NCBI GenBank assembly: GCA_034408935.1
Contig: DAOUMV010000020.1
Span: 62,001 to 126,000, forward strand
Length of the DNA: 64,000 nucleotides
DNA from: DAOUMF01 sp034408935
GTDB taxonomy: Bacteria > Chloroflexota > Dehalococcoidia > SM23-28-2 > RBG-16-64-32
Direction: 5' to 3'
The notes under the pieces are model-generated. The model was not told the origin of the DNA and did no database searches. It worked only from the letters and a program-made list of their open reading frames with translations. Shown piece by piece: positions 16,449-24,684 of the stretch. Every line of letters starts with the position of its first letter. Position 1 is the first letter of the stretch. The position numbers and the translations under genes are program-made.

Positions 16449-17464
16449 ACATCCGCGAAGCCATCGACGCCATCGTCACCCACGCCCGCGCCCTCTCCGA
16501 GGCCGAGGCCGCCGACGTCATGCGCGAGATCATGTCCGGCGAGGCCACCCCCGCCCAGATCGGCGCCTTCCTCGTCGCCCTCCGCCTCAAGGGCGAGACC
16601 GCCGACGAGATCACCGGCATGGCCCGCGTCATGCGCGAGCACGCCCTCTCCGTCGATGCCCCTGAAGGCGTCGTCGACACCTGCGGCACCGGCGGCGACG
16701 CCTCCGGCACCTTCAACGTCTCCACCGCCGCCGCCTTCGTCGTCGCCGCTGCTGGCGCCCCCGTCGCCAAGCACGGCAACCGCGCCATGACCTCCGCCTG
16801 CGGCTCCGCCGACGTCCTCGAGGCCCTCGGCGCCAAGATCGACCTCCCCCCGGAGCAGGTCGCCCGCTGCATCCGCGAGGTCGGCATCGGCTTCATGTTC
16901 GCCCCCGTCTTCCACCCGGCGATGAAGAACGTGGCCGGCCCTCGAAGGGAGATCGGCGTTCGCACCGTCTTCAACATCCTCGGCCCCCTCACCAATCCGG
17001 CCGGCGCCGCCCACCAGCTCCTCGGCGTCGCCCGCCCCGAACTGGCGCCCCTGCTCGCCGAGGTGCTGGGGCGGCTGGGCGCCCGCCACGCCCTCGTCGT
17101 CCACGGCTGTGGCGGCCTCGACGAACTCTCCCTCTGCGGCCCCAACATGGTGCACGAACTCCGTGAGGGCGCCCTTCACGACTACGGCGTCTCACCGAAC
17201 GAGGTGGGCCTGGAGCCCGCGCCCAACGAGGCCCTTGTCGGCGGCAGCCCCGAGGAGAACGCCGAAGCCCTCCGCACCGTCCTCGACGGCGCGACCGGCC
17301 CCCTGCGCGACGTTACCCTCCTCAACTCCGCCGCCGCCCTCGTCGCCGCCGACGTTGCCGCCGACATGAACGAAGGCGTCCGCCTCGCCGCCCAGGCCGT
17401 CGACTCCGGCGCCGCCCGCGACAAACTGAACGCCTTCGTCGAACTCACTCGGAGCTTCGCGTGA
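16445..17464 (+). CDS. trpD: Anthranilate phosphoribosyltransferase
   Basis: Adds phosphoribose from PRPP to anthranilate. 339 residues, normal length. The PRPP-binding DTCGTGGD lies near residues 78-85. Further conserved motifs are FNVSTAAAFV, KHGNRAMTSACGSADVLEALG and the magnesium-binding late DE segment. It overlaps trpC by 4 nt (GTGA). The gap to trpG is filled by two foreign-looking genes and two duplicated fragments of this gene's own 5' end. Confidence 0.95.
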   Translation: MNIREAIDAIVTHARALSEAEAADVMREIMSGEATPAQIGAFLVALRLKGETADEITGMARVMREHALSVDAPEGVVDTCGTGGDASGTFNVSTAAAFVVAAAGAPVAKHGNRAMTSACGSADVLEALGAKIDLPPEQVARCIREVGIGFMFAPVFHPAMKNVAGPRREIGVRTVFNILGPLTNPAGAAHQLLGVARPELAPLLAEVLGRLGARHALVVHGCGGLDELSLCGPNMVHELREGALHDYGVSPNEVGLEPAPNEALVGGSPEENAEALRTVLDGATGPLRDVTLLNSAAALVAADVAADMNEGVRLAAQAVDSGAARDKLNAFVELTRSFA

Positions 17465-18264
17465 CCCAACGTACCGGCACCATCCTCGACCGCATCGTCG
17501 CCGACAAGCGGGAGGAGCTGGCCGCCGCCCAGCGGCTCGTCCCCCTCGCCGACCTGGAGGCGCGCCTCCCCCACGCCCCGCCCTCCCGCCCCTTCGCCGA
17601 CGTTCTCCAGGGTGACTCCCTCAGCCTCATCGCCGAGGTCAAGAAGGCCTCCCCCTCCCGCGGCCTGCTCCGCGAGGACTTCGACCCCGTCGCCCTCGCC
17701 CGCTCCTACGCCGAGACCGGTGCCGCCGCCGTCTCCGTCCTCACCGATGAGCCCCACTTCCAGGGCTCCCTCGATCACCTCGCCTCCATCCGGGCCGCCC
17801 TGCCCGACGGCCCGCCCCTCCTGCGCAAGGACTTCCTCTTCGACCCCTACCAGCTCTACGAGGCCCGCGCCCACGGCGCCGACGCCGTCCTCCTCATTAC
17901 CGCCGTCCTCGACTCCGCCCTCCTGACCGAGCTCCTCGGCCTCGTCCGTGAGCTGGAGATGGACGCCCTTGTCGAGGTGCATGACGAACCTGAGCTTGAG
18001 CGCGCACTCGCGGCCGGCGCCGCCCTCGTCGGCGTCAACAACCGCGACCTCCGCACCTTCGACGTCGATCTCGCCACCACCGAGCGCCTGCGTCCCCTCA
18101 TACCGCCCGAGGTCACCGTCGTCGCCGAGTCCGGCGTCTCCACCCGCGCCGACATCGAGCGCCTCCAGGCCCTCGACGTCCACGCCGTCCTCATCGGCGA
18201 GGCCCTCGTCACCGCCCCTGACCCGGCGGCCAAGATACGCAACCTATTCCCCAATGTGCGATAA
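17461..18264 (+). CDS. trpC: Indole-3-glycerol-phosphate synthase
   Basis: Closes the indole ring from CdRP. 267 residues, a TIM barrel with GTG start overlapping trpD. Catalytic landmarks are IAEVKKASPSRG (Lys and phosphate contact, ~57-68), LLRKDFLFDPYQ (~120-131), VGVNNRDLRTF and VAESGV. It is not fused to trpF, which is a separate gene 150 bp downstream beyond a short repeat tract. Confidence 0.95.
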   Translation: MTQRTGTILDRIVADKREELAAAQRLVPLADLEARLPHAPPSRPFADVLQGDSLSLIAEVKKASPSRGLLREDFDPVALARSYAETGAAAVSVLTDEPHFQGSLDHLASIRAALPDGPPLLRKDFLFDPYQLYEARAHGADAVLLITAVLDSALLTELLGLVRELEMDALVEVHDEPELERALAAGAALVGVNNRDLRTFDVDLATTERLRPLIPPEVTVVAESGVSTRADIERLQALDVHAVLIGEALVTAPDPAAKIRNLFPNVR

Positions 18265-18364
18265 TCGATACTGCGCACCTGCCCGCCCCCGACTAGGCCA
18301 TCTGCATCGATGGCGTCGTCCTCCCGGTGCACCCGGGATGGGCCGCCCGCTGATGCGATCCTCT

Positions 18365-18410
18365 GGTTCGCCGGTTTGCTGGTTTGTAGGTTTGTAGGCT
18401 TGTAGGTTCT
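18365..18410. repeat. Tandem GGTTTGTA-type short repeat
   Basis: About five degenerate 9-10-bp units of GGTTTGTA/GGTTTGCT type lie directly before trpF. Related tracts occur at 30178-30216 and 48123-48166. Confidence 0.6.
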
Positions 18411-18415
18411 CTCCC

Positions 18416-19093
18416 GTGACTCTCGTCAAGATCTGCGGAGTCTCCGACCCCCGCCACGCCCGCGCCGCCGCCTCCTACGGCGCCGACCTCGTCGGCGTGG
18501 TCTTCGCCCCCAGCCGCCGCCAGGTCACTATGGGCCAGGGCCGCAGCATCGCCGAGGCCCTCGGCGCACGCAGCGGCCCGCCCGCGGCACCCTCCGTTGA
18601 TGCCGTCGAGGCCCGCCTGAAGGCTGGCCGGCCCCTCCTCGTCGGCGTCTTCGCTGACCAGGACGCCGACACGATCAACGGCATCGCCAGGGAGTGCGAC
18701 CTAGACCTCATCCAGCTCTCCGGCTCCGAGCCCTGGGAGATGTGCGAACTCCTCGAGCGGCCCGTGCTCAAGTGCCTCAAGGTGCGCCAGGGCCAGCCCG
18801 CCGCCGAGGTCCTCGCCCGCGTCCGCGAAGGCGCCCTCCTCCTCCTCGACCCCCACGTCGAGGGCTCCTACGGCGGCGCCGGCGTCACCCTCGACTGGAA
18901 CATGGCCGCCGAGGTGGCGAAGGAGCAGCCGGTGATGCTGGCCGGCGGCCTCCGCCCCGACAACGTCGCCAAGGCCGTGCGCACCGTCCGCCCCTGGGCC
19001 GTGGACGTCTCCTCCGGCGTGGAGACCGAAGGCGTCAAGGACGTCGCCAAGGTCCGCGCCTTCATCAAGGCGGCGAAGGGCCAACGCACATGA
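18416..19093 (+). CDS. trpF: Phosphoribosylanthranilate isomerase
   Basis: Amadori rearrangement of PRA to CdRP. 225 residues, GTG start (MTLVKICGV, carrying the catalytic Cys in KICG). GVVFAPSRRQV follows. LLLDPHVEGSYGGAGVTLDW holds the catalytic Asp, and the phosphate loop LAGGLRPDNV is present. It is about 20 residues longer than the family norm owing to an insert around residues 45-62 (AARSGPPAAPSVDAVEARL region). It overlaps the next small gene by 4 nt. Confidence 0.94.
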   Translation: MTLVKICGVSDPRHARAAASYGADLVGVVFAPSRRQVTMGQGRSIAEALGARSGPPAAPSVDAVEARLKAGRPLLVGVFADQDADTINGIARECDLDLIQLSGSEPWEMCELLERPVLKCLKVRQGQPAAEVLARVREGALLLLDPHVEGSYGGAGVTLDWNMAAEVAKEQPVMLAGGLRPDNVAKAVRTVRPWAVDVSSGVETEGVKDVAKVRAFIKAAKGQRT

Positions 19094-19320
19094 TACTGAT
19101 TGGTGTGGGGGTTGCTTTCCTCCTATTTGCTGTCTTCAGGCTCATCCGCTGGCGACGGTCGGTGGACTCGTATGAGCGGACCCTGAGGGAGACGAGCTAC
19201 AGACCACCTGCATGGCTGAGAGGCTGGGTGGCCAGCGAATGGAACCGCTGGGTATCGGCCGCGCTTGGCGCGATTATTGGCACTTCCTTCATCGTTGCTG
19301 GGGTAATGAGCCTGTCATGA
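19090..19320 (+). CDS. Small two-helix membrane protein between trpF and trpB
   Basis: 76 residues, not recognised. Hydrophobic helices lie at residues 1-17 (ILIGVGVAFLLFAVF) and ~54-75 (WVSAALGAIIGTSFIVAGVMS), separated by an Arg-rich loop. It overlaps trpF by 4 nt at its start and trpB by 4 nt at its end, so it is translated within the operon. Codon use is less GC-rich than both neighbours. No link to tryptophan synthesis is evident. Confidence 0.65.
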   Translation: MILIGVGVAFLLFAVFRLIRWRRSVDSYERTLRETSYRPPAWLRGWVASEWNRWVSAALGAIIGTSFIVAGVMSLS

Positions 19321-20516
19321 CCACCACCCTCCCCGACGCCCGCGGCCGCTTCGGCCCCTTCGGCGGCCAGTACGTCCCCGAGACCCTCATGTCCGCCCTC
19401 GCCGAGCTGGAGACCGCCTACCGCCAGGCCCAGGCGGACGACGCCTTCCAGGCCGAGCTTTCCGCCCTCCTGCGCGACTACGCCGGGCGGCCCACCCCTC
19501 TCTACTTCGCCTCTCGCCTGACCGAGAGTCTAGGCGGCGCCCGCATCTACCTCAAGCGGGAGGACCTCGCCCACACGGGTGCCCACAAGATCAACAACGC
19601 CCTCGGCCAGGGGCTCCTGGCCAAGCGCATGGGCAAGCCCCGCGTCGTCGCCGAGACCGGCGCCGGCCAGCACGGCGTCGCCGCCGCCACCGTCTGCGCC
19701 ATGCTCGGCCTCGAATGCGTCGTGTACATGGGCCAGGAGGACGTCCGCCGCCAGGCCCTCAACGTCTTCCGCATGAAGCTCCTCGGTGCCGAGGTGCGGC
19801 CCGTCGATTCCGGCTCCCGCACCCTCAAGGACGCCATCAACGATGCCATCCGCGACTGGGTCACCAACGTGGAGTCCACTCACTACCTGCTGGGCTCCGT
19901 CGTCGGCCCGCATCCCTACCCCATGATCGTCCGCGACCTCCAGTTGGTCATCGGCGCCGAGTCCCGCCAACAGATCCTGGACGCCGAGGGTCGCCTGCCC
20001 GACTACGCCGTCGCCTGCGTCGGCGGCGGCTCCAACGCCATCGGCCTCTTCTACCCCTTCCAGGACGACGAATCCGTCCGCTTCGTCGGCGTGGAGGCCG
20101 CAGGCGAGGGGTTGTCCTCCGGCCGTCACGCCGCCTCTCTGGTCGATGGTCGGCCCGGCGTCCTCCACGGTGCCCACTCCTACCTCCTCCAGGACGACGC
20201 CGGCCAGGTGCGCGAGACCCACTCCGTCTCCGCCGGTCTGGACTACCCCGGCGTCGGCCCCGAGCACTCCTTCTACAAGGAGTCCGGCCGCGCCCGGTAC
20301 GTCGCCGTCACCGACGAGCAGGCTCTTCAGGGCTTCACCCTCCTGTGCGAGACGGAGGGGATCATTCCCGCCCTGGAGCCGGCCCACGCCCTCTACCACG
20401 CGGCGGAGCTGGCTAAGGGCCTGCCCAGCGATGCCATCGTCCTCATCTGCCTCTCCGGCCGCGGCGACAAGGACATCGACATCGTCGCCCAGGCGTTGGA
20501 CGAAGGGCTATCGTAG
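19317..20516 (+). CDS. trpB: Tryptophan synthase beta chain, TrpB1 type
   Basis: 399 residues, the standard TrpA-partner class. It starts MTTTLPDARGRFGPFGGQYVPETL. The PLP lysine lies in LAHTGAHKINN (~87-97), then ETGAGQHGVA and the phosphate loop GGGSNAIG. An open frame extends upstream to 19212 but it overlaps the small gene. The ATG at 19317 overlaps that gene's stop and matches the family N-terminus. trpA is not next: a minus-strand methyltransferase and a CPBP protease lie between. Confidence 0.96.
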   Translation: MTTTLPDARGRFGPFGGQYVPETLMSALAELETAYRQAQADDAFQAELSALLRDYAGRPTPLYFASRLTESLGGARIYLKREDLAHTGAHKINNALGQGLLAKRMGKPRVVAETGAGQHGVAAATVCAMLGLECVVYMGQEDVRRQALNVFRMKLLGAEVRPVDSGSRTLKDAINDAIRDWVTNVESTHYLLGSVVGPHPYPMIVRDLQLVIGAESRQQILDAEGRLPDYAVACVGGGSNAIGLFYPFQDDESVRFVGVEAAGEGLSSGRHAASLVDGRPGVLHGAHSYLLQDDAGQVRETHSVSAGLDYPGVGPEHSFYKESGRARYVAVTDEQALQGFTLLCETEGIIPALEPAHALYHAAELAKGLPSDAIVLICLSGRGDKDIDIVAQALDEGLS

Positions 20517-20588
20517 CCCGGATGTAGCGGCGACCCTCAGGTCGCCACAACAAAGGACGGAAGCCCGAGGCCCACTTGCTTCTCGTAG

Positions 20589-20658
20589 TGGGGGTGGAGG
20601 GGCCAAGCCTGAACGGAGTTCAGGGGCGGGCTGGGTGGGACGAACAGCATTGGGGGGC
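20589..20658. repeat. Family C repeat
   Basis: A GGGTGGAGGGG block, a CAAGCCTGAAC.GAGTTCAGG hairpin and GGGCTGGGTGGGAC lie between trpB and the convergent methyltransferase gene. Confidence 0.7.
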
Positions 20659-20673
20659 GATGGCAGGGCCCCG

Positions 20674-21255
20674 CTACCCGCGCTTCCTCCCCACCAACCC
20701 AGCTACCGCCTTCATCCCCCTGTCCCCCTCCACCACGGCCTCGCGGTAGTCCAGCACCTCCAGCGAGGCGAACATGTCGCGCAGCTCGCCCGGCTGCAGC
20801 AGGAACTCGTCGTTCTGCGGCCCCCAGTCGAACTGCCGCTGCCCCGTCGTGAACGACTCGAACACGAGCACGCCGCCCGGCCGCAGCGCCCCTTCGATCT
20901 GCGGCGCCAGGTCGCGTTGTAGGTAGTAGAGATTGACCACGATGTCATACGCCGCTTGCGGCAACTGGTACGATTCAAGGTCGGCCTGGACGACCTCGAT
21001 GCGCAGGCCGCGTGCTGCGGCCTCCCGACGGCAACGTTCCACCGCCACCCCCGACACGTCGATGCCCGTCACCTCGTATCCTATGGAGGCCAGGTAGAGG
21101 GCGTTGCGGCCGGTCCCCATCGCCACCTCCAGCGCCCGGCCTCGTTGCGGCAGAAGGTGCCGGTGCTCCACCAGAAACGAGGCGGGGCCCCGTTCTGGTG
21201 TCGCCTCCTTCCGCTGGTAGCGCTCGTCCCAGTATCGCTCCGCGTCTTCCTTCAC
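20674..21255 (-). CDS. Class I SAM-dependent methyltransferase
   Basis: 193 residues. Motif I is ALEVAMGTGRNALYLA (~41-56), followed by the acidic post-I residue in VTGIDVSG and VVQADLESY. The fold and length resemble the TehB/thiopurine S-methyltransferase group (Methyltransf_25/31). The substrate is not predictable. It lies on the opposite strand inside the trp gene run, separating trpB from trpA. Confidence 0.85.
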   Translation of the reverse strand: MKEDAERYWDERYQRKEATPERGPASFLVEHRHLLPQRGRALEVAMGTGRNALYLASIGYEVTGIDVSGVAVERCRREAAARGLRIEVVQADLESYQLPQAAYDIVVNLYYLQRDLAPQIEGALRPGGVLVFESFTTGQRQFDWGPQNDEFLLQPGELRDMFASLEVLDYREAVVEGDRGMKAVAGLVGRKRG

Positions 21256-21360
21256 GCCCCCAGTATCCCCTAGGAAGGGGGAAGAAGGAAGCAGGAAGGG
21301 TCAGCGGCAGTGCGAGACCCTGTCCCCCTGCTCCCTCCCCTCTTCTTGCATTCCCGTTCC

Positions 21361-21390
21361 TTGTTCCTGGTTCCCTGTTCCCCTTAGACT
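21361..21390 (+). promoter_or_regulatory. Promoter for the CPBP protease-trpA transcript
   Basis: TTGTTC (21361-21366), an 18-bp spacer and TAGACT (21385-21390) end 6 nt before the ATG at 21397. Transcription would start at or next to the start codon, giving a leaderless message outside T-box control. Confidence 0.45.
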
Positions 21391-21396
21391 GACTGT

Positions 21397-22155
21397 ATGG
21401 CGTTCGAACAGGCGCTCCCCCCCGTTGAGCCTGCGGCACCGCCCGCGGTGCCCAGGGGACGCACTCCCTGGGGCTACGCTGACATGGCCATGGCCATCGG
21501 CGTTGTCATTGGAGGCACCTTTCTCGTCGGGGCGCCGTTCGCGACGGTCGCCGTCGTCATCGCCGGCGGTGCCGACCTGGCTGATGACGACAACGCAGCG
21601 GCGGTCCTCCTGGGCGCCAGCTTGCTGGCCGAGGTCTTCCTTCTCCTCGCTGTCGCCCTGTTCACCGTGGGCAAGTACAGGGTCTCCTGGTCCGTCTTGG
21701 GCTTCCGGCTGCCCCGCAGGGGCAGTTGGTGGCTGCCCTTGGTCCTCATGGGTGGTGCCCTGGCCGTGGTCTGGGTCTACTTCGGGGTTCTCGCTGTCCT
21801 GGGGGTGGAGCCCAGCGGCAACATCCCTGAGGAGGCGCTCGATAGCGTGCCCCTGGCAGTGCTGGTGGGGATCCTCTCTCTCTGTCTCGCCCCCTTCATG
21901 GAGGAGACGTTCTTCCGTGGCTTCCTGTTCGGCGGCCTCCGCGGCCGCTGGGGGGTCTTCTGGGCCGCCCTGGGCACCGGCTTCCTGTTCGCCCTCGCCC
22001 ACATAGACCCGCTCGTTTTCATCCCTTTCACCGCCGTGGGGATGCTGTTCGCCTGGGGCTACGTCTACTCCGGCTCTCTGATGGCCAGCATGATCGCCCA
22101 CCTGCTGTTCAACGCCCTCAGCTTCGGCCTCGCCGTCTCGGGAGTGGCCACTTGA
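21397..22155 (+). CDS. CPBP-family intramembrane metalloprotease
   Basis: 252 residues with about eight hydrophobic helices. The glutamate pair and arginine of the family are E169-E170 and R174 (MEETFFRGFLFGG). The second motif has His202 in FALAHID, and a third has His235 and Asn239 (HLLFNAL). This is the ABI/CAAX-protease fold (type II CAAX endopeptidase-like). Roles of bacterial members range from bacteriocin immunity to prenyl-protein cleavage. The last codons overlap the TTG start of trpA, an unexpected coupling. Confidence 0.87.
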   Translation: MAFEQALPPVEPAAPPAVPRGRTPWGYADMAMAIGVVIGGTFLVGAPFATVAVVIAGGADLADDDNAAAVLLGASLLAEVFLLLAVALFTVGKYRVSWSVLGFRLPRRGSWWLPLVLMGGALAVVWVYFGVLAVLGVEPSGNIPEEALDSVPLAVLVGILSLCLAPFMEETFFRGFLFGGLRGRWGVFWAALGTGFLFALAHIDPLVFIPFTAVGMLFAWGYVYSGSLMASMIAHLLFNALSFGLAVSGVAT

Positions 22156-22955
22156 GCCGAATAGAGGATACCTTCGACCGCCTGCGGCCCGAGCGCCGCG
22201 CCGGCCTCGTCGCCTTCCTCACCGTCGGCTACCCCAGCGTGGACGACACCCTGCGCCTGGTCCCCGCCCTCATCGAGGGCGGTGCTGACCTTATCGAACT
22301 GGGCGTCCCCTTCTCGGATCCCCTGGCCGAGGGCCCCACGATACAGCGTTCGTCCCACCACGCTCTGCAGCAGGGCGTTACGCCCCGCGTCTGCCTGGAC
22401 GTTGTGGCCGAGCTGCGCGGGCGCCGCGTGGAGACCCCACTTATCCTCATGGGCTACTACAACCCGCTCCTCGCCTACGGCCTGCCGGAGTTCTGCCGCG
22501 ACGCCGCTGCTGCTGGTGCCGACGGCATCATCGCTGTCGACCTGCCCCCGGAGGAGTCCCACCCCCTCCGCGACGCCTGCCGCGCCAGCGACCTCGACCT
22601 CATATACCTGCTGGCGCCTACCAGCACCGAGGAACGCATCGAGCTGGTGGCCCGGCTCGCTTCAGGGTTCGTCTACTGTGTCAGCGTCACCGGGGTCACC
22701 GGCGCCCGGGAGGAACTGCCCTCGCACCTCTCCTCTTTCGTTGCCCGGGTTCGCGACCGTATCCCCTTGCCAATAGTTGTAGGATTTGGTATATCTAAGC
22801 CTAAGCACTTCCGGGCGGTCGGCCGCATCGCGGAAGCCGCCGTCATCGGTAGTGCTATCATTGACGAGATCGACCGCTCCGATCCGTCCAAGGTAGTAGG
22901 GAAGGTCAAGCGCTATGCGGAGGTGGTTACCGGTCGGCGGGGAGCTGCCGTCTAG
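22152..22955 (+). CDS. trpA: Tryptophan synthase alpha chain
   Basis: Cleaves indole-3-glycerol phosphate to indole. 267 residues. TTG start inside TTGA shared with the CPBP gene stop. The catalytic Glu lies in LIELGVPFSDPLAEGPTIQ (~45-63) and the catalytic Asp in GIIAVDLPPEES. The phosphate loop VGFGIS is also present. It is separated from trpB by 1.6 kb. It probably depends on the promoter at 21361 or on read-through rather than strict coupling with trpB. Confidence 0.95.
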   Translation: MSRIEDTFDRLRPERRAGLVAFLTVGYPSVDDTLRLVPALIEGGADLIELGVPFSDPLAEGPTIQRSSHHALQQGVTPRVCLDVVAELRGRRVETPLILMGYYNPLLAYGLPEFCRDAAAAGADGIIAVDLPPEESHPLRDACRASDLDLIYLLAPTSTEERIELVARLASGFVYCVSVTGVTGAREELPSHLSSFVARVRDRIPLPIVVGFGISKPKHFRAVGRIAEAAVIGSAIIDEIDRSDPSKVVGKVKRYAEVVTGRRGAAV

Positions 22956-23085
22956 GGCTGCTCGGCTCGCCTCAGGCGAGTCGTCCGGCCGCTTCTGGGA
23001 TGGTGGCTCTCGGGCCGGTGTGTTTGGCTCAGGCTAGTTGGCCGGCTCGTCCCCGCCGTGCCGGGGAGGGCTCGGCGATGTCCAC

Positions 23086-23457
23086 ATGCTGACTCGAGGC
23101 ATCCGCGGTGCCACCACCGTTAAGGCCAACACCCGCGAGGCGATCCTTGAGGCGACCATTGAACTCCTCACCGCCATCGTGGAAGCCAACGAGATCGATG
23201 TCGAAGACATAGCCTCCGCCTTCTTCACCAGCAGCCGCGACCTCAACGCCGAGTTCCCCGCCCTGGCCGCCAGGCAGATGAGCTGGACCAACGTGGCCCT
23301 TCTCTGTGGACACGAGATGGACGTGCCCGGCGCTCTCCCCAGGTGCCTGCGCATCCTCCTCCACGTCAATACGGAGAAGAAGGCCAGCGAGGTAGTCCAT
23401 GTCTATCTCCACGGTGCCAGGGTCCTGCGGCCTGAGTTTGAAGGTCGGCCCAACTAG
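23086..23457 (+). CDS. aroH: Monofunctional chorismate mutase, AroH type
   Basis: Rearranges chorismate to prephenate, feeding the TyrA encoded at 5202. 123 residues, the trimeric Bacillus AroH class. RGIRGATTV lies at the N-terminus, FFTSSRDLNAEFPALAARQM around 45-65, and LRILLHVNTEK near the end holds the active-site Arg. An upstream start at 23038 is possible but would add 16 residues not found in the family. It is followed by aroF after 47 bp with GGAAGGAG before the latter. Confidence 0.9.
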   Translation: MLTRGIRGATTVKANTREAILEATIELLTAIVEANEIDVEDIASAFFTSSRDLNAEFPALAARQMSWTNVALLCGHEMDVPGALPRCLRILLHVNTEKKASEVVHVYLHGARVLRPEFEGRPN

Positions 23458-23504
23458 CGGCCGACCGTTGGCCGCAACCATCTTCCCGGAAGGAGACCAA
23501 CAAC

Positions 23505-24563
23505 ATGATCGTCGTAATGAAGACCGAGGCCACTGAGGCCCAGATAAAGGCCGTTCAGAAACATATCAGGGAACTGGGCTTCAAGGATCACTTAATACGC
23601 GGCGTTGAGCGCAGCGTTGTGGCCGTGCTCGGCGCCGTCTACCCTGAGCTCCAAGACGAATTCTCCATCTTGGACGGCGTCGACTCCGTCGTACCCATCA
23701 GTAAGCCGTTCAAGCTGGCCAGCCGAGAGGTCAAGGAAGAGGACACCGTCGTTCATGTGGGGCCGCTGAAGATCGGCGATGGTCGCCTGGTGACCATGGC
23801 CGGGCCCTGCTCCGTGGACACGGAAGAGAACGTGATGGAGACGGCGCGGGCCGTCAAGGCCGCCGGCGCCCACATGCTGCGCGGTGGCGCCTTCAAGCCC
23901 CGCTCCAGTCCCTACGCCTTCCGCGGCCACGGCGAAAAGGGCCTCAACATTCTCGCCGCAGCCCGCACCGAGACCGGCCTGCCCATCGTCACCGAGGTGA
24001 TGGATGCCCGGGACGTCGAGCTGGTGGCCCGCTACGCCGATGTCCTCCAGCTCGGCAGCCGCAACATGCAGAACTTCGCCCTTCTGGACGAGGTGGGCAA
24101 GGTTCACAAACCCGTGCTCCTGAAGCGCGGCATGTGGGCCACCGTCGAGGAGTGGCTGCTGGCCGCCGAGTACATCCTCTCTCACGGTAACCGCGACGTC
24201 ATCCTCTGCGAACGGGGCATCCGCTCCCACGAGACGGCCACCCGCTTCACTTTCGACGTCAGCGCTATCCCCGTGGCAAAGCGGTTGAGTCACCTGCCCA
24301 TCATCGGCGACCCCAGCCACGCCGCTGGCAAGTGGTACCTTGTGCCCCCCATCGCCCTCGCGGCCGTGGCCGCCGGCGTCGACGGCCTCATTATCGAGGT
24401 TCACCCCAGCCCGGACCAAGCCCTCTCCGATGGTGCCCAGACCCTCACCCCGGCCAACTTCGACAAGCTCATGGCCCAGGTTCGCACGCTGGCCGAGGCG
24501 ATGAGCCGGCCCGTGGCGCCTCCCATTGACGACCTGGAGCAGGCGGCAAAGAAGGCCGGCTAG
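23505..24563 (+). CDS. aroF: 3-deoxy-7-phosphoheptulonate synthase, type I-beta
   Basis: First enzyme of the shikimate pathway (PEP plus erythrose-4-phosphate). 352 residues. The N-terminal ~70 residues form the ferredoxin-like regulatory domain of the Thermotoga/Bacillus class (IVVMKTEATEAQIKAV). The KDO8P-synthase-like barrel follows, with MAGPCSVDTEENV, RGGAFKPRSSPYAFRG, LLKRGM and GDPSHAAGK. The regulatory domain implies feedback control by an aromatic amino acid. It ends the aromatic block. Confidence 0.95.
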   Translation: MIVVMKTEATEAQIKAVQKHIRELGFKDHLIRGVERSVVAVLGAVYPELQDEFSILDGVDSVVPISKPFKLASREVKEEDTVVHVGPLKIGDGRLVTMAGPCSVDTEENVMETARAVKAAGAHMLRGGAFKPRSSPYAFRGHGEKGLNILAAARTETGLPIVTEVMDARDVELVARYADVLQLGSRNMQNFALLDEVGKVHKPVLLKRGMWATVEEWLLAAEYILSHGNRDVILCERGIRSHETATRFTFDVSAIPVAKRLSHLPIIGDPSHAAGKWYLVPPIALAAVAAGVDGLIIEVHPSPDQALSDGAQTLTPANFDKLMAQVRTLAEAMSRPVAPPIDDLEQAAKKAG

Positions 24564-24585
24564 GGCAAAACATAAGGCATGTGGT

Positions 24586-24640
24586 GTAGCTGCAGGGCTT
24601 TAGCCCTGCCCGCCCGCCTCTGGCGGGGCTTCCGCCCTGC
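24586..24640. repeat. GTAGCTGCAGG hairpin repeat
   Basis: Two adjoining GC-rich hairpins (GCAGGGCTTTAGCCCTGC, then CCCGCC.TCTGGCGGGG) follow aroF. GTAGCTGCAGGCCTTCAGGCC after tyrS (28949) and GTAGCTGCAG after prfB (57071) are relatives. They could act as transcript ends, although no T-tract follows. Confidence 0.55.
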
Positions 24641-24671
24641 CGCGCGGGACACCTACGCCCCTTCGTGCCGT

Positions 24672-24677
24672 TATAAT
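24672..24677 (+). promoter_or_regulatory. -10 box (TATAAT) of scpA, leaderless arrangement
   Basis: A perfect TATAAT ends 7 nt before the scpA ATG, placing the expected transcription start at the start codon. No Shine-Dalgarno is present. Confidence 0.6.
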
Positions 24678-24684
24678 AGCTAAG

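Noticed and set aside
22962..22985. Hairpin after trpA as a terminator
   Set aside because: CTCGCC..GGCGAG pairs well but no T-tract follows on either strand; it may be a repeat hairpin.
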